From: Bacteroides sp. OF04-15BH
GTDB lineage: Bacteria; Bacteroidota; Bacteroidia; Bacteroidales; Bacteroidaceae
Reading direction: 5' to 3'
Length of the DNA stretch: 64,000 bases
NCBI RefSeq assembly: GCF_003477995.1
Contig: NZ_QUEM01000014.1
Coordinates: forward strand, 27,691 to 91,690
Shown here in pieces: positions 1-7,804 of this stretch (position 1 is the stretch's first letter; every line of letters starts with the position of its first letter). Below the pieces are notes generated by a model, which did no database searches, was not told the origin of the DNA, and saw only the letters and a list, made by a program, of their open reading frames with translations. Made by a program: the position numbers and the translations under genes.

Positions 1-2
1 TT

Positions 3-92
3 TATCTGTTTGGAACCGTCCTGTGCCTGGTATCCATGATATACTTTAACCGTGTTGTTACCCCGCATTTTCAGAAGAATAAGCTCAGATAG
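3..92 (+). CDS. C-terminal end of a gene cut by the window edge (probable membrane protein)
   Basis: Reading from base 3, an open frame of 29 codons ends at a TAG at 90-92. The visible tail begins with a hydrophobic stretch (YLFGTVLCLVSMIYF) followed by a basic tail ending QKNKLR, the pattern of a last transmembrane helix with a cytoplasmic C-terminus. Family cannot be judged from this fragment. No terminator hairpin follows directly. Confidence 0.5.
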   Translation, partial: YLFGTVLCLVSMIYFNRVVTPHFQKNKLR

Positions 93-228
93 CGGCAAGC
101 ATAAGTTACGGATATGTAACAAACAATCTACAAGATAATGAAAATCTCGTTTTGTAATGGTAACAAAGGTGTATGCACTTGACATAAGTCAATAAATGCG
201 CCATTTTATGCTGAAAAGCATGTTTTTA

Positions 229-261
229 TTTGGAGAAGGCGAACTTTTCATCGTATCTTTG
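229..261 (+). promoter_or_regulatory. Bacteroidota-type promoter for the 47-aa ORF
   Basis: TTTG at 229-232 (-33 element) and TATCTTTG at 254-261 (-7 element, consensus TAnnTTTG) are 21 bases apart. Transcription would start just downstream and give a leader of about 85 nt before the ATG at 352. The leader contains a small hairpin at 300-313 (CCGAT, AGAG loop, ATCGG). Confidence 0.65.
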
Positions 262-351
262 CAGTGCAAAACAAAGGATAACACAAATAAAAAGGGCTAC
301 CGATAGAGATCGGAGCGACGAAAGATTGTTTAATACAAAAAATTAAGAATT

Positions 352-495
352 ATGGCATTTTTTATGTTTGTAATTATCGCTGTCGGTGTTAGTGCAGCAG
401 TAGTAGAGTTTAACAAGAGTAATGGTAAGTTCTTCAAGAAAGGAACAACAATGTTTTTCCGTGATGAGGACTTGAAAAACAGTGCAGCCTGCTAA
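352..495 (+). CDS. 47-aa single-pass membrane microprotein, unknown function
   Basis: An ATG at 352 opens 47 codons to a TAA at 493-495. The N-terminal 18 residues are hydrophobic (MAFFMFVIIAVGVSAAVV), followed by a basic stretch (FNKSNGKFFKKG) and a mixed tail (FFRDEDLKNSAAC), so it should be a single-pass inner-membrane peptide with a cytoplasmic C-terminus. The ORF has its own promoter at 229-261 and an intrinsic terminator at 548-572, so it looks like a complete monocistronic unit rather than a chance frame. I do not recognise the family. The leader and terminator would also suit a small RNA, so coding is likely but unproven. Confidence 0.5.
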   Translation: MAFFMFVIIAVGVSAAVVEFNKSNGKFFKKGTTMFFRDEDLKNSAAC

Positions 496-547
496 TAAAC
501 GGGGCTTTGCACTTTAAAATTGAGATTTATTAATTTGTAGATATGAG

Positions 548-572
548 CGGAGCCATGTGGTTCCGTTTTTTT
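548..572 (+). terminator. Intrinsic terminator after the 47-aa ORF
   Basis: CGGAGCC at 548-554 pairs with GGTTCCG at 559-565 (one G-T pair) around a four-base loop, followed by seven T residues at 566-572. Confidence 0.75.
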
Positions 573-631
573 GTACCCTTACGTCTCCTCCTCCCCTCCG
601 AAAAAGTTTTTGTAAATAAAGAACCCTAAAA

Positions 632-662
632 GTTGTTTTTTTACAAATAATCTCTAACTTTG
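632..662 (+). promoter_or_regulatory. Promoter of guaD
   Basis: TAACTTTG at 655-662 matches the -7 consensus TAnnTTTG. GTTG at 632-635 is a near-match to the -33 TTTG with 19 bases between. The guaD ATG follows 31 bases downstream. Confidence 0.55.
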
Positions 663-693
663 TCACTTACCGAAGAAAAAATCAACAAAGCCT

Positions 694-1161
694 ATGAAAA
701 AAGAAGATTTCATGAAAATGGCAATAACTCTGTCCATAGAAAATGTCAAGAACGGCGGCGGACCGTTTGGAGCTGTCATCGTAAAGGATAATGAAGTCAT
801 TGCAACCGGAGTGAACCGGGTGACCACCAACCACGACCCCACGGCCCATGCCGAAGTCAGTGCCATACGCAGTGCCTGCGCCCTGCTGGGTACATTCGAT
901 CTGAGCGGATGCGACATCTATACCTCGTGCGAACCTTGCCCCATGTGTCTGGGTGCCATCTACTGGGCACACATTGACCATATTTATTACGGAAACAACA
1001 AGGACGATGCGGCCGCCATCGGCTTTGACGACTCATTTATCTACGAGGAACTGGCTCTGGACCGCAAGGACCGGAAAAAGAAAATGACCGAACTGCTTCA
1101 CGACGAGGCTCTGCGGGCATTTGAGGCCTGGAAAAGAAAAGCCGACAAGGTGAAATACTAG
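694..1161 (+). CDS. guaD: Guanine deaminase (cytidine deaminase fold)
   Basis: Zinc hydrolase that converts guanine to xanthine in cytoplasmic purine salvage. The 155-residue protein has the deaminase zinc and catalytic signatures: HAE at residues 52-54 (zinc His, proton-shuttle Glu) and PCPMC at 81-85 (two zinc Cys). Length, the PTAHAE and TSCEPCPMCLGAIYW blocks, and the GFDDSFIY stretch near residue 110 match Bacillus-type GuaD more closely than the tRNA adenosine deaminase TadA, which is the main alternative. It has its own promoter just upstream and no same-strand partner within 120 bp. Confidence 0.88.
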   Translation: MKKEDFMKMAITLSIENVKNGGGPFGAVIVKDNEVIATGVNRVTTNHDPTAHAEVSAIRSACALLGTFDLSGCDIYTSCEPCPMCLGAIYWAHIDHIYYGNNKDDAAAIGFDDSFIYEELALDRKDRKKKMTELLHDEALRAFEAWKRKADKVKY

Positions 1162-1225
1162 GAAGCAGTGGAAAATACCCAATAATCGGGAACAGACCGG
1201 AGCAAAAAATCATGGAAAAAAGGTA

Positions 1226-1256
1226 TTGACGGGTTTTCCGGAATGCTGTTACTTTG
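1226..1256 (+). promoter_or_regulatory. Probable promoter of the DUF2023 gene
   Basis: TTG at 1226-1228 lies 20 bases before TTACTTTG at 1249-1256, one mismatch from TAnnTTTG. The ATG follows at 1290. Confidence 0.4.
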
Positions 1257-1289
1257 CAGTACGTAAAAACTGTAAATATCCGCTAGAAC

Positions 1290-1673
1290 ATGAGTACAAT
1301 AGATTTTCCGGATTTGAACATCCCCGAAATAAAAGTGCTGTTTAACCATATCTACGAACTGAAAAAAGGAGTGCGACGCATGGCTCTCTACACCATGAAC
1401 AAGAAAAACCTGGATTATGCCGTGGCACGCGTAAAAAGTCAGGGACTGGCCTATGCCATTCAGGAGATTGACGGCTGCCGCATCAATCTGTTTATCGGTT
1501 GCGAGGAATGTATTGCCGCCATCCGCATGTTTGTGGACCGTCCGCTCAATCTGCTTACTCCCGAAGAGGACTTCATTCTGGGAGCCCTGCTGGGATATGA
1601 TGTGTGCATGCAGTGCAAACGCTTCTGCTCGCGCAAGTCGGAGCAGCTCAAGAGCAGTCAGGATATTGCCTGA
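1290..1673 (+). CDS. DUF2023 family protein
   Basis: A 127-residue cytoplasmic protein with no signal peptide or membrane segment. The sequence around HIYELKKGVRRMALYTM and the Cys-containing blocks GCEEC (about residue 70) and CMQCKRFC (about residue 107) fit DUF2023, a small family with no established function. The four C-terminal cysteines could bind a metal but nothing in the sequence proves it. In some relatives this family sits beside flavodoxin; no flavodoxin is present here. It is followed 66 bp later by a GNAT gene with no terminator between, so co-transcription is possible. Confidence 0.7.
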   Translation: MSTIDFPDLNIPEIKVLFNHIYELKKGVRRMALYTMNKKNLDYAVARVKSQGLAYAIQEIDGCRINLFIGCEECIAAIRMFVDRPLNLLTPEEDFILGALLGYDVCMQCKRFCSRKSEQLKSSQDIA

Positions 1674-1739
1674 GGGCATCTCTGCAAACAGACTCCCCGA
1701 ACTATATAAATAATGTAGTAAAAGACAAAGGAATAAACT

Positions 1740-2201
1740 ATGAATATCAGACGTTCGTCAGGGAAAGATTGTGAAGCAATCCGACAGTTGATCAACGACA
1801 TGGAGCAAAAAACTCTACCTGTCACCGAATTTAACCGGATATACGAAGCCCAACTGCATGATGACAACTTTCTGTGTCTGGTATGTGAAGTTGAAAACCA
1901 GGTAATAGGAGTCATCAATCTGCGCATGGAATGGCAACTACACCATGCAGCCCGAATCTGTGAAATCATGGAATTTGCCGTTTGCCAGGAATACAGAAAT
2001 AAAGGTATCGGCAAAAACATGTTTGAAAAGGCGTGCAAAGAAGCCCAAAAAGCTGGTTGCGTACAGATAGAAGTTGCGTGCAATCAATTACGAAAACGAA
2101 CCCATTGTTTTTATGAACGAATGGGAATGCACAATTTTCATTATAAATTTTCCCTTGACTTTAGCGCAGACGCAAACGCTGAAAATCAACTGGGCAAATA
2201 A
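1740..2201 (+). CDS. GNAT N-acetyltransferase, PhnO-like
   Basis: A 153-residue single GNAT domain that would transfer acetyl from acetyl-CoA to a primary amine. The acetyl-CoA loop is visible as YRNKGIG (about residues 85-91, the Q/RxxGxG/A motif), preceded by the EIMEFAV beta-4 strand. The pattern HLHH-type loop, EIxExxV, then HCFYERMGM and HFHYKF tail resembles E. coli PhnO (aminoalkylphosphonate acetyltransferase). There are no phosphonate genes nearby, so the substrate is left open. The gene ends in front of a bidirectional terminator. Confidence 0.8.
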   Translation: MNIRRSSGKDCEAIRQLINDMEQKTLPVTEFNRIYEAQLHDDNFLCLVCEVENQVIGVINLRMEWQLHHAARICEIMEFAVCQEYRNKGIGKNMFEKACKEAQKAGCVQIEVACNQLRKRTHCFYERMGMHNFHYKFSLDFSADANAENQLGK

Positions 2202-2227
2202 TGCCCGGCTATATGCCAGCTGCAAAC

Positions 2228-2277
2228 AAAAAAAATCATCACGATGAAATGAAAAAATCCTCGTGATGATTTTTTTA
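2228..2277. terminator. Bidirectional terminator between the GNAT and sugE genes
   Basis: ATCATCACGA at 2235-2244 pairs perfectly with TCGTGATGAT at 2261-2270. T7 follows on the + strand and a matching A-run precedes the stem, so it can serve both converging transcripts. Confidence 0.85.
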
Positions 2278-2295
2278 TTTGATTGGGATCATTTA

Positions 2296-2616
2296 TCACA
2301 CCATCTTCAGCCCTATAATCGAGATGATCAGTGTGACGATGAAAAACAGGCGCCAGAAAGAGGCAGGTTCGTGAAAGAAAAGGATACCCAGAAGCACCGT
2401 TCCCACCGCGCCGATGCCGGTCCACACGGGATAGGCGGTACCGATGGGCAGGGTCTGCACGGCCTTGGCCAGCAACAGCATGCTCAAAGTCAGGCTGACC
2501 AGGAAACCGGCTCCCCACAAATAGAACTCCATACCGGAAACGCCTTTCATCTTGCCCAGACAAAAGGCAAAGCACGATTCAAAGCACCCGGCAATGATCA
2601 AGATTATCCAACTCAT
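2296..2616 (-). CDS. sugE: SMR family guanidinium-type exporter (SugE/Gdx)
   Basis: Four-helix small multidrug resistance protein, 106 residues from the ATG at 2616 (MSWIIL, as in E. coli SugE). A longer frame exists but would overlap the upstream gene. Visible Gdx hallmarks are the membrane Glu13 in helix 1, the GTAYPVWTGIGAVG block at 59-72 and the C-terminal IIGLK. Family members export guanidinium by proton antiport as antiparallel dimers. The helix-1 Trp usually found three residues after Glu13 is Phe16 here, which may affect selectivity. The start lies 17 bp after the stop of the YbjQ gene, so the two form an operon. Confidence 0.85.
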   Translation of the reverse strand: MSWIILIIAGCFESCFAFCLGKMKGVSGMEFYLWGAGFLVSLTLSMLLLAKAVQTLPIGTAYPVWTGIGAVGTVLLGILFFHEPASFWRLFFIVTLIISIIGLKMV

Positions 2617-2633
2617 ACAGCCGTCTGTTCTGT

Positions 2634-2954
2634 TTATTCCACCCACACGGCCGTACCGCTGCAAGTCACCATCAGCATGCTGGAGTTGGAACCTACTGTT
2701 TCATAGTCCAAGTCAATGCCCACAATGGCATTGGCGCCCAGACGCTCGGCTTCCTGCTGCATCTCGCTCAGCGCCGTGGCTTTGGCTTCACGCAGCACTT
2801 CTTCGTACGAACCGGAACGGCCTCCGAAAATATCGCGCACCGAAGCAAACAGGTCGCGCACGAAATTGGCACCGATAATGGTTTCGCCACTCACGATTCC
2901 GTAATAGTGGACAATTCTTTTTCCTTCAATCGAAGGGGTTGTCGTTACAATCAT
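2634..2954 (-). CDS. YbjQ/UPF0145 family protein
   Basis: A 106-residue cytoplasmic protein of the YbjQ (DUF74) family, which forms small pentamer-like rings and has been annotated as heavy-metal-binding without a firm function. Characteristic features are the opening [10 protein letters not shown], the [14 protein letters not shown] block, and the C-terminal [19 protein letters not shown] stretch. First gene of a two-gene unit with sugE downstream; it starts 18 bp after the end of the M64 peptidase gene on the same strand, so it may be part of a longer transcript. Confidence 0.85.
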   Translation of the reverse strand: MIVTTTPSIEGKRIVHYYGIVSGETIIGANFVRDLFASVRDIFGGRSGSYEEVLREAKATALSEMQQEAERLGANAIVGIDLDYETVGSNSSMLMVTCSGTAVWVE

Positions 2955-2972
2955 ATCTTTCTGTTTTTAAGG

Positions 2973-4262
2973 TTATTCAGTATAGAAACGGATCAGACGG
3001 TCCAGAATGCGCACACAAACGGGACAGAACACCGGAGCGTCGTTCGTCTTCATGCGGCAGTCCTGAAAAGCGCGGTACACGCCCTTTGACTGATAACCGC
3101 CACCTTCGTACACTCCGATTTTGGTGTACAGGTCTTTTCCCGTGGCCGGTGTCGGTATGGGGGTACCTTCGGGCAGCATGTCCTTCCACTTGCTGTCAAA
3201 GTCCGTCAGCGTGGTGATATTCTGTTCGTAAGGCTCCACGCCGGCCGGATACATCGGCTCAAACTCATCGTCATAGTAATACTCGTCGGCCAGTCCCGCA
3301 AAGCTGTGTCCGAATTCATGCACCACCACCGAGCGGTAGCTCTCGTGGCGCGATGAAGTCAGCGTGTAGGAATTATAGATGCCGCCCCCGCCATAATTCT
3401 CCGTATTGGCCAGAATCACAATATGCTCATAGGGCACTCCGGCCAACAGATTGTGCAGCTGCTTCAGGTGCAGCGTGGTGAGGTAACGGTCGGAATAGAA
3501 GGTGTCGAAATGCGAATCGACGGCCGTTTTCTTCCAGATGCCTTTTCCGGGAATGCTTACTCCCGAATCGTCCGACTCCGAAGCCACGGCCACAAAGTTA
3601 AAATGCTTCTGCTGCGACTTAAAAGGTTCGTGGTCGAGCAGCGCTTCCACAGCCACCTCGCAATCTTTGTAGAACTGGGGCATCTGCTCAGCGGTATAGC
3701 CTTCGGCCACAAAAGCCACATCAATGCACTGCTCCGGACTGCCGTTCTGACGGATATAGCGGTGCGGAGTGACGGGCAGCGAATCGAGCCGGCGGATCAG
3801 AATATCCTTCGGGTCGACAGGATGCGTGAGCGAGGAGGAGATTTTTCCGCGATTGTCGAACAAGGACACGGTGATGTTCACCTTGTTTTTGGGATAAGGC
3901 ACCAGGAAACAGTTCTCAAAGGATTTGGCCACACGGGTAGCCTCCTCGGTGCCCTGCCACTCCTGAAACAGAGTAGCGAAGGAATTGCGGTAAATCGTAT
4001 CGCCCGTGGCGGCATCGCACATCGTGATCTGTCCGTAGCCGCGCAGGTGCAGGTCCTTCAGATGATGACGGCGTCCGGCCCATCCCGGAAACGAACAAAG
4101 CTGGTCTACAAACAGTTGCTGTTGCTTGTCTGTACCGGAAAAGGTATAGTCCAGACGCAAGGTACGGTTCTCAAAATAGGTGTCAAAATTCTGGCCCCAC
4201 ACTCCCGAAATGCCCAGACAGGACAGCAGAAGAGCGGCCAGCATGCTTTTCTTTCTTTTCAT
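2973..4262 (-). CDS. Secreted M64-family zinc peptidase (IgA peptidase M64)
   Basis: Start chosen at 4262 because MKRKKSMLAALLLSCLGISGVWG is a clear export signal; upstream codons do not look coding. The 429-residue product carries HEFGH at residues 315-319 (zinc His and catalytic Glu) followed by SFAGLADEYYYDDE, the M64 signature. M64 members include a clostridial IgA protease, but most Bacteroidota members have unknown substrates. The Cys at residue 15 follows LLS and could be a weak lipobox; cleavage after GVWG is the alternative. A Cys-rich tail (CPVC near the C-terminus) is present. Confidence 0.85.
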   Translation of the reverse strand: MKRKKSMLAALLLSCLGISGVWGQNFDTYFENRTLRLDYTFSGTDKQQQLFVDQLCSFPGWAGRRHHLKDLHLRGYGQITMCDAATGDTIYRNSFATLFQEWQGTEEATRVAKSFENCFLVPYPKNKVNITVSLFDNRGKISSSLTHPVDPKDILIRRLDSLPVTPHRYIRQNGSPEQCIDVAFVAEGYTAEQMPQFYKDCEVAVEALLDHEPFKSQQKHFNFVAVASESDDSGVSIPGKGIWKKTAVDSHFDTFYSDRYLTTLHLKQLHNLLAGVPYEHIVILANTENYGGGGIYNSYTLTSSRHESYRSVVVHEFGHSFAGLADEYYYDDEFEPMYPAGVEPYEQNITTLTDFDSKWKDMLPEGTPIPTPATGKDLYTKIGVYEGGGYQSKGVYRAFQDCRMKTNDAPVFCPVCVRILDRLIRFYTE

Positions 4263-4453
4263 AACAGTATATTGGTTTTGTCGCAAAAATAAAGAGTTTT
4301 CGGGACTTCGCCAAGCTTTGTTTTTAAATGTAGTTGCGGAAGAAGTGAGAAACAAGAAGAAGTTTTCTTGCCGGATTCCGAAAAAATTGCGAATATTGCA
4401 TCATGTTTTTCGGGAGGCAGCCTCATGTCTTCCTCCAAAAATCCAATCATTCT

Positions 4454-5113
4454 ATGACTAAAAAAGAACTGTATCAACATATTATCGACTATTTTGAAGA
4501 GGCCATGCCCGTGGCCGAAACCGAGCTGCACTATTCCAATCCTTTCGAACTGCTGGTGGCCGTCATCCTGTCGGCGCAATGTACCGACAAAAGGGTGAAC
4601 CAGATCACTCCGGCTCTGTTCGAGGCTTTTCCCGACGCGGCGACTCTGGCCGCCCAAAGCCCCGACACGGTGTTTGAATATATCCGCAGTGTGAGCTATC
4701 CCAACAACAAGGCGAAGCATCTGGTGGGCATGGCGCGCATGCTGCTGGAAGACTATCAGGGAGAGGTTCCTTCGGACCTGGACCAGCTGGTGCGCCTGCC
4801 GGGAGTGGGACGCAAAACGGCCAATGTGATTCAGGCAGTAATTTTCCAAAAGGCGGCTATGGCAGTGGACACGCATGTGTTCCGCGTGAGCCATCGCATC
4901 GGTCTGGTGACCGACCGCTGCACCACCCCGCTGAGCGTGGAAAAACAACTGATGCGCTATTTCCCCGAAGAGTTGATCCCCAAGGCGCACCACTGGCTCA
5001 TCCTGCACGGACGCTACACCTGCACGGCGCGCAATCCCAAATGCGATGCCTGCGGTCTGAAAGCCTATTGCCGCGAATATCGCAAGAAGTATAAATTGTC
5101 GGAAAAGAAATAA
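4454..5113 (+). CDS. nth: Endonuclease III (DNA glycosylase/AP lyase)
   Basis: Base excision repair enzyme that removes oxidised pyrimidines and cuts the AP site. Start set at 4454 (MTKKELY), giving 219 residues, near the E. coli length of 211; an earlier in-frame ATG adds an unconserved leader. The helix-hairpin-helix LPGVGRKTAN contains the Schiff-base Lys121, the catalytic Asp139 is in VDTHVFRV, and the 4Fe-4S cluster Cys are C190, C197, C200, C206 with the standard 6-2-5 spacing. A Crp/Fnr gene follows 17 bp downstream. Confidence 0.95.
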   Translation: MTKKELYQHIIDYFEEAMPVAETELHYSNPFELLVAVILSAQCTDKRVNQITPALFEAFPDAATLAAQSPDTVFEYIRSVSYPNNKAKHLVGMARMLLEDYQGEVPSDLDQLVRLPGVGRKTANVIQAVIFQKAAMAVDTHVFRVSHRIGLVTDRCTTPLSVEKQLMRYFPEELIPKAHHWLILHGRYTCTARNPKCDACGLKAYCREYRKKYKLSEKK

Positions 5114-5130
5114 CCGGAAAGCCTCAGCTC

Positions 5131-5697
5131 ATGGCTCCATACAATCGTTATATGTCGGAAATAGACACCGACTTCTTTCGGACCATCTGTCTGCAACATG
5201 GTGAAACGCGTTCGTACCGGAAAGGGGAATATCTGCTTCATGGGGAGGTGTTTCCCTACGTAGGACTGGTAGAAAGCGGGGTGTTCAAATATTCCTGTCC
5301 GGGCACGGAAGGCAAGACGCACACCATCGGCTTCGCCTTCGAAGGTGAATTTGTGGGCGACTATCCCAACTGTCTGTATCAGCGGAAACCGGAAGTGCAG
5401 ATCCAGGCCCTCACTCCCTGCCGGGTGATTCTGTGTCCGGCAAAAAAATTAATGCAACATTTCGAGCAGAGTCTGGAGAATCAGACGCATGCCCGCATCG
5501 CAGCCGAACAGCTGTTCATGCAGATTTATTCCCGCTATATGGACCTGTACCGTTTCACTCCCGAAGAGCGTTACCAACAGCTCCTCCGGCAACACCGGGA
5601 AATGGTCCAGCGGATACCGCTCAAGGAAATCGCCTCGTTCCTGCGCATCACTCCCATACACATGAGCCGCATCCGAAAGAAACTTTTGCAGGAATAA
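5131..5697 (+). CDS. Crp/Fnr family transcriptional regulator
   Basis: 188 residues: an N-terminal cyclic-nucleotide-binding-type beta-barrel (residues about 20-115; RKGEYLLHGEVFPYVGLVESGVFK) and a C-terminal winged helix with recognition region IPLKEIASFLRITPIHMSRIRKKL. No Cys cluster of the FNR type is seen. The ligand cannot be read from sequence. It lies 17 bp after nth, probably in one transcript. A second ATG at 5152 (MSEIDTDFF) is an equally plausible start. A perfect palindrome directly after the stop (5701-5716) could be its operator. Confidence 0.85.
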   Translation: MAPYNRYMSEIDTDFFRTICLQHGETRSYRKGEYLLHGEVFPYVGLVESGVFKYSCPGTEGKTHTIGFAFEGEFVGDYPNCLYQRKPEVQIQALTPCRVILCPAKKLMQHFEQSLENQTHARIAAEQLFMQIYSRYMDLYRFTPEERYQQLLRQHREMVQRIPLKEIASFLRITPIHMSRIRKKLLQE

Positions 5698-5700
5698 GCG

Positions 5701-5716
5701 CTAAACATTTGTTTAG
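5701..5716. repeat. Perfect palindrome CTAAACA-TT-TGTTTAG
   Basis: A 7-bp inverted repeat separated by two bases, four bases after the crp-like stop codon and 38 bases before the -33 box of the next gene. The tight spacing suits a dimeric regulator site better than a hairpin terminator, since the loop would be only two bases and the following T-run is short. Confidence 0.5.
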
Positions 5717-5753
5717 ATTTTAAATCGGGCAGCAAGATTTTCTCTCCTTCAAT

Positions 5754-5784
5754 TTTGTCTCCCCAAGGAAACTGACTACTTTTG
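5754..5784 (+). promoter_or_regulatory. Consensus promoter of the MutS-like gene
   Basis: TTTG at 5754-5757 and TACTTTTG at 5777-5784 are separated by exactly 19 bases, a full match to the Bacteroidota housekeeping promoter. The ATG follows at 5807. Confidence 0.8.
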
Positions 5785-5806
5785 AAAATAAAAACACTTG
5801 TTTCTT

Positions 5807-7609
5807 ATGGAGAAAAAATACACGGAAACCATCGGCCGCTTACAGACCGAACGAAGAAAAAGAAAAAAGAAAAGCCAGTTTCTGCTCTCACTGAAGCTGG
5901 TTTCATTTCTGGCTATGGCTGCGTTCATCTATGGCGCCTGTACCATGCCTTATGTTTTACTCTTCAGTGCCCTGGCTTTGATCAGTGCTGCGGTTTATGT
6001 ATTCGCACTGATCCGCGACGGACGCTGCATCCGCGACATGGAACGGATGGATGCTCTGATCAAAGCCTGTCAGAATGAACTGGGCTATCTGAGAGGAGAT
6101 TTCCGGGCATTCGACGACGGAGCGCGTTATGCCTCACCGGAACATGAATTTGCATACAACCTGGATATTTTCGGTCGCGACTCACTGTTCCAGCGCATCA
6201 ACCGCACCCGCACCGAGGAAGGCAGCGACCGTCTGGCCCGAAAACTGTCGGTTCTGGAAACGGATATCGAGACCATCAAGGCCAATCAGCAGGCCATAAA
6301 CGATCTGAGCGGACGGTTCGACTGGCGTCTGCGCTTCATGGCCGGTGAACAGGTACAAAGCAAGTTTGTGCAACTGTGCCGGGAAATGTCCTCAAAATCT
6401 TTAAGCAATGCGCCGGTATCTCCTGTCGGCAAGATACAGCACCTGATTCCTTACGCCTCTTCCGCACTGACCTTACTGGCCCTGCTCGGCTATATCTGCG
6501 ACTGGTGGCCGGGGGTGTGGTTTTCCCTGCTCTTCTTCATTCAGCTGGCTGTCTGCATCATCCGGGGCAAGAAGATGCAGCACACGATTCTCGCTACCGA
6601 TAAGCTGCACCATGAATTCAAAGGCTATCTGGACCTTTTGCGCGAAATTCAACAGGAACCGTTTCAGGCAGAAGCTCTGAAACATCTTCAAAAGCAACTG
6701 TTTGAAGGACCGGAAAACAGTATCCGCGCCTTCAGGCAACTGACCCGTCTGCAAAATCTGTTCGACCAGCGGAGCAATGCGCTGATGTATGTCGTCCTGA
6801 ACGGACTGTTCCTGTATGACCTTCTCCTACAACGGAAATTTGACGAATGGATGACGAGATACCTGCCGCACGTGGAAATGTGGGTGAATCAGGTGTCCGA
6901 ATTTGACGCTTTGGTCAGCCTGGGAAACTATGCCGCCAACAATCCGAACAACACTATCCCGCAAATTCTTACGGATGCCACCGATCCGGTGATTCGGGCT
7001 TGCGACACCTATCACCCCTTTCTGGCACACAAACAACCGGTGGCCAACAGCTTTACATTGGACAAGAAACGCATCGCCATCGTTACGGGCGCGAACTTGG
7101 CCGGCAAAAGCACCTTCCTGCGCACCATAGGCGTGAACTATATTCTGGCCACCACCGGAGCACCGGTCTGTGCCCGTGAGTTCGGTTTCTCCATCGTGTC
7201 GCTCTTCTCCAGCATGCGCACCGCCGACAATCTGTCGCGCGACCTCTCCTATTTCCATGCGGAACTGCTCCGCCTGAAACAGCTCATTCAGCATGTCCGT
7301 CATCAGGACTACACACTCATCATCCTCGATGAGATTCTGAAAGGCACCAACTCCAAGGACAAGTTACAGGGTTCTATCCTCTTCCTGAACGAAATAGCCT
7401 GCTACAACATGTCGGCTCTGATTGCCACACACGACCTGGAACTGGCCCGACTGGAAGAAAAGGATGCCTCGCTCTATCAAAACTACTGCTTTGAGATAGA
7501 ACTGGCACACGACATCCGCTACAGTTACCGCATCCAAAAGGGAGTGGCCCAGAACCTGAATGCCTCCTATCTGCTTCAGGATATTCTGGAATCGTGCCGG
7601 CAGGACTGA
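5807..7609 (+). CDS. Membrane-anchored MutS-like ATPase
   Basis: 600 residues from the ATG at 5807, which follows a consensus promoter. The C-terminal third is a MutS ABC-type ATPase: Walker A GANLAGKST at about 428-436, a SSMRTADNLSRDLS block, Walker B LIILDE ending at about 509, and IATHDLELA (switch His). The N-terminal mismatch-binding and connector domains of true MutS are missing. Instead there are four predicted membrane helices (about 25-45, 47-69, 212-232, 235-254) and a very basic start (RRKRKKK). This architecture belongs to a MutS-related family of unknown role; it should not be called a mismatch repair protein. It would place the ATPase on the cytoplasmic face of the inner membrane. 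Confidence 0.85.
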   Translation: MEKKYTETIGRLQTERRKRKKKSQFLLSLKLVSFLAMAAFIYGACTMPYVLLFSALALISAAVYVFALIRDGRCIRDMERMDALIKACQNELGYLRGDFRAFDDGARYASPEHEFAYNLDIFGRDSLFQRINRTRTEEGSDRLARKLSVLETDIETIKANQQAINDLSGRFDWRLRFMAGEQVQSKFVQLCREMSSKSLSNAPVSPVGKIQHLIPYASSALTLLALLGYICDWWPGVWFSLLFFIQLAVCIIRGKKMQHTILATDKLHHEFKGYLDLLREIQQEPFQAEALKHLQKQLFEGPENSIRAFRQLTRLQNLFDQRSNALMYVVLNGLFLYDLLLQRKFDEWMTRYLPHVEMWVNQVSEFDALVSLGNYAANNPNNTIPQILTDATDPVIRACDTYHPFLAHKQPVANSFTLDKKRIAIVTGANLAGKSTFLRTIGVNYILATTGAPVCAREFGFSIVSLFSSMRTADNLSRDLSYFHAELLRLKQLIQHVRHQDYTLIILDEILKGTNSKDKLQGSILFLNEIACYNMSALIATHDLELARLEEKDASLYQNYCFEIELAHDIRYSYRIQKGVAQNLNASYLLQDILESCRQD

Positions 7610-7741
7610 CCTTTGGGAAGGCAAGCCAGTTTACGGGTCCGCCTCAACAACCGTCGGGAAGAATCAAACGCACACCTGCGGCTGAACGAAAATTTTACTA
7701 GATTTTATCGCCCAAAAAACATGTCCTATTATTTTTTTTAT

Positions 7742-7749
7742 TAAATTTG
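7742..7749 (+). promoter_or_regulatory. -7 element of the pgk promoter
   Basis: TAAATTTG matches TAnnTTTG, 55 bases before the pgk ATG. No TTTG is found at the -33 distance; an AT-rich tract fills that region. Confidence 0.5.
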
Positions 7750-7804
7750 CAAGGACTTGAAAAGAGAACAAGACAAACCATTTTAATAACTAAATAAAAG
7801 AATT

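Noticed and set aside
3423..4292. A 289-codon plus-strand frame opposite the M64 peptidase gene
   Set aside because: No start context, no domain, and antisense to a gene with a clear HEFGH site and signal peptide.
5807..7609. Annotation as DNA mismatch repair protein MutS
   Set aside because: Only the ATPase domain is shared; the mismatch-recognition domain is absent and membrane helices replace it.
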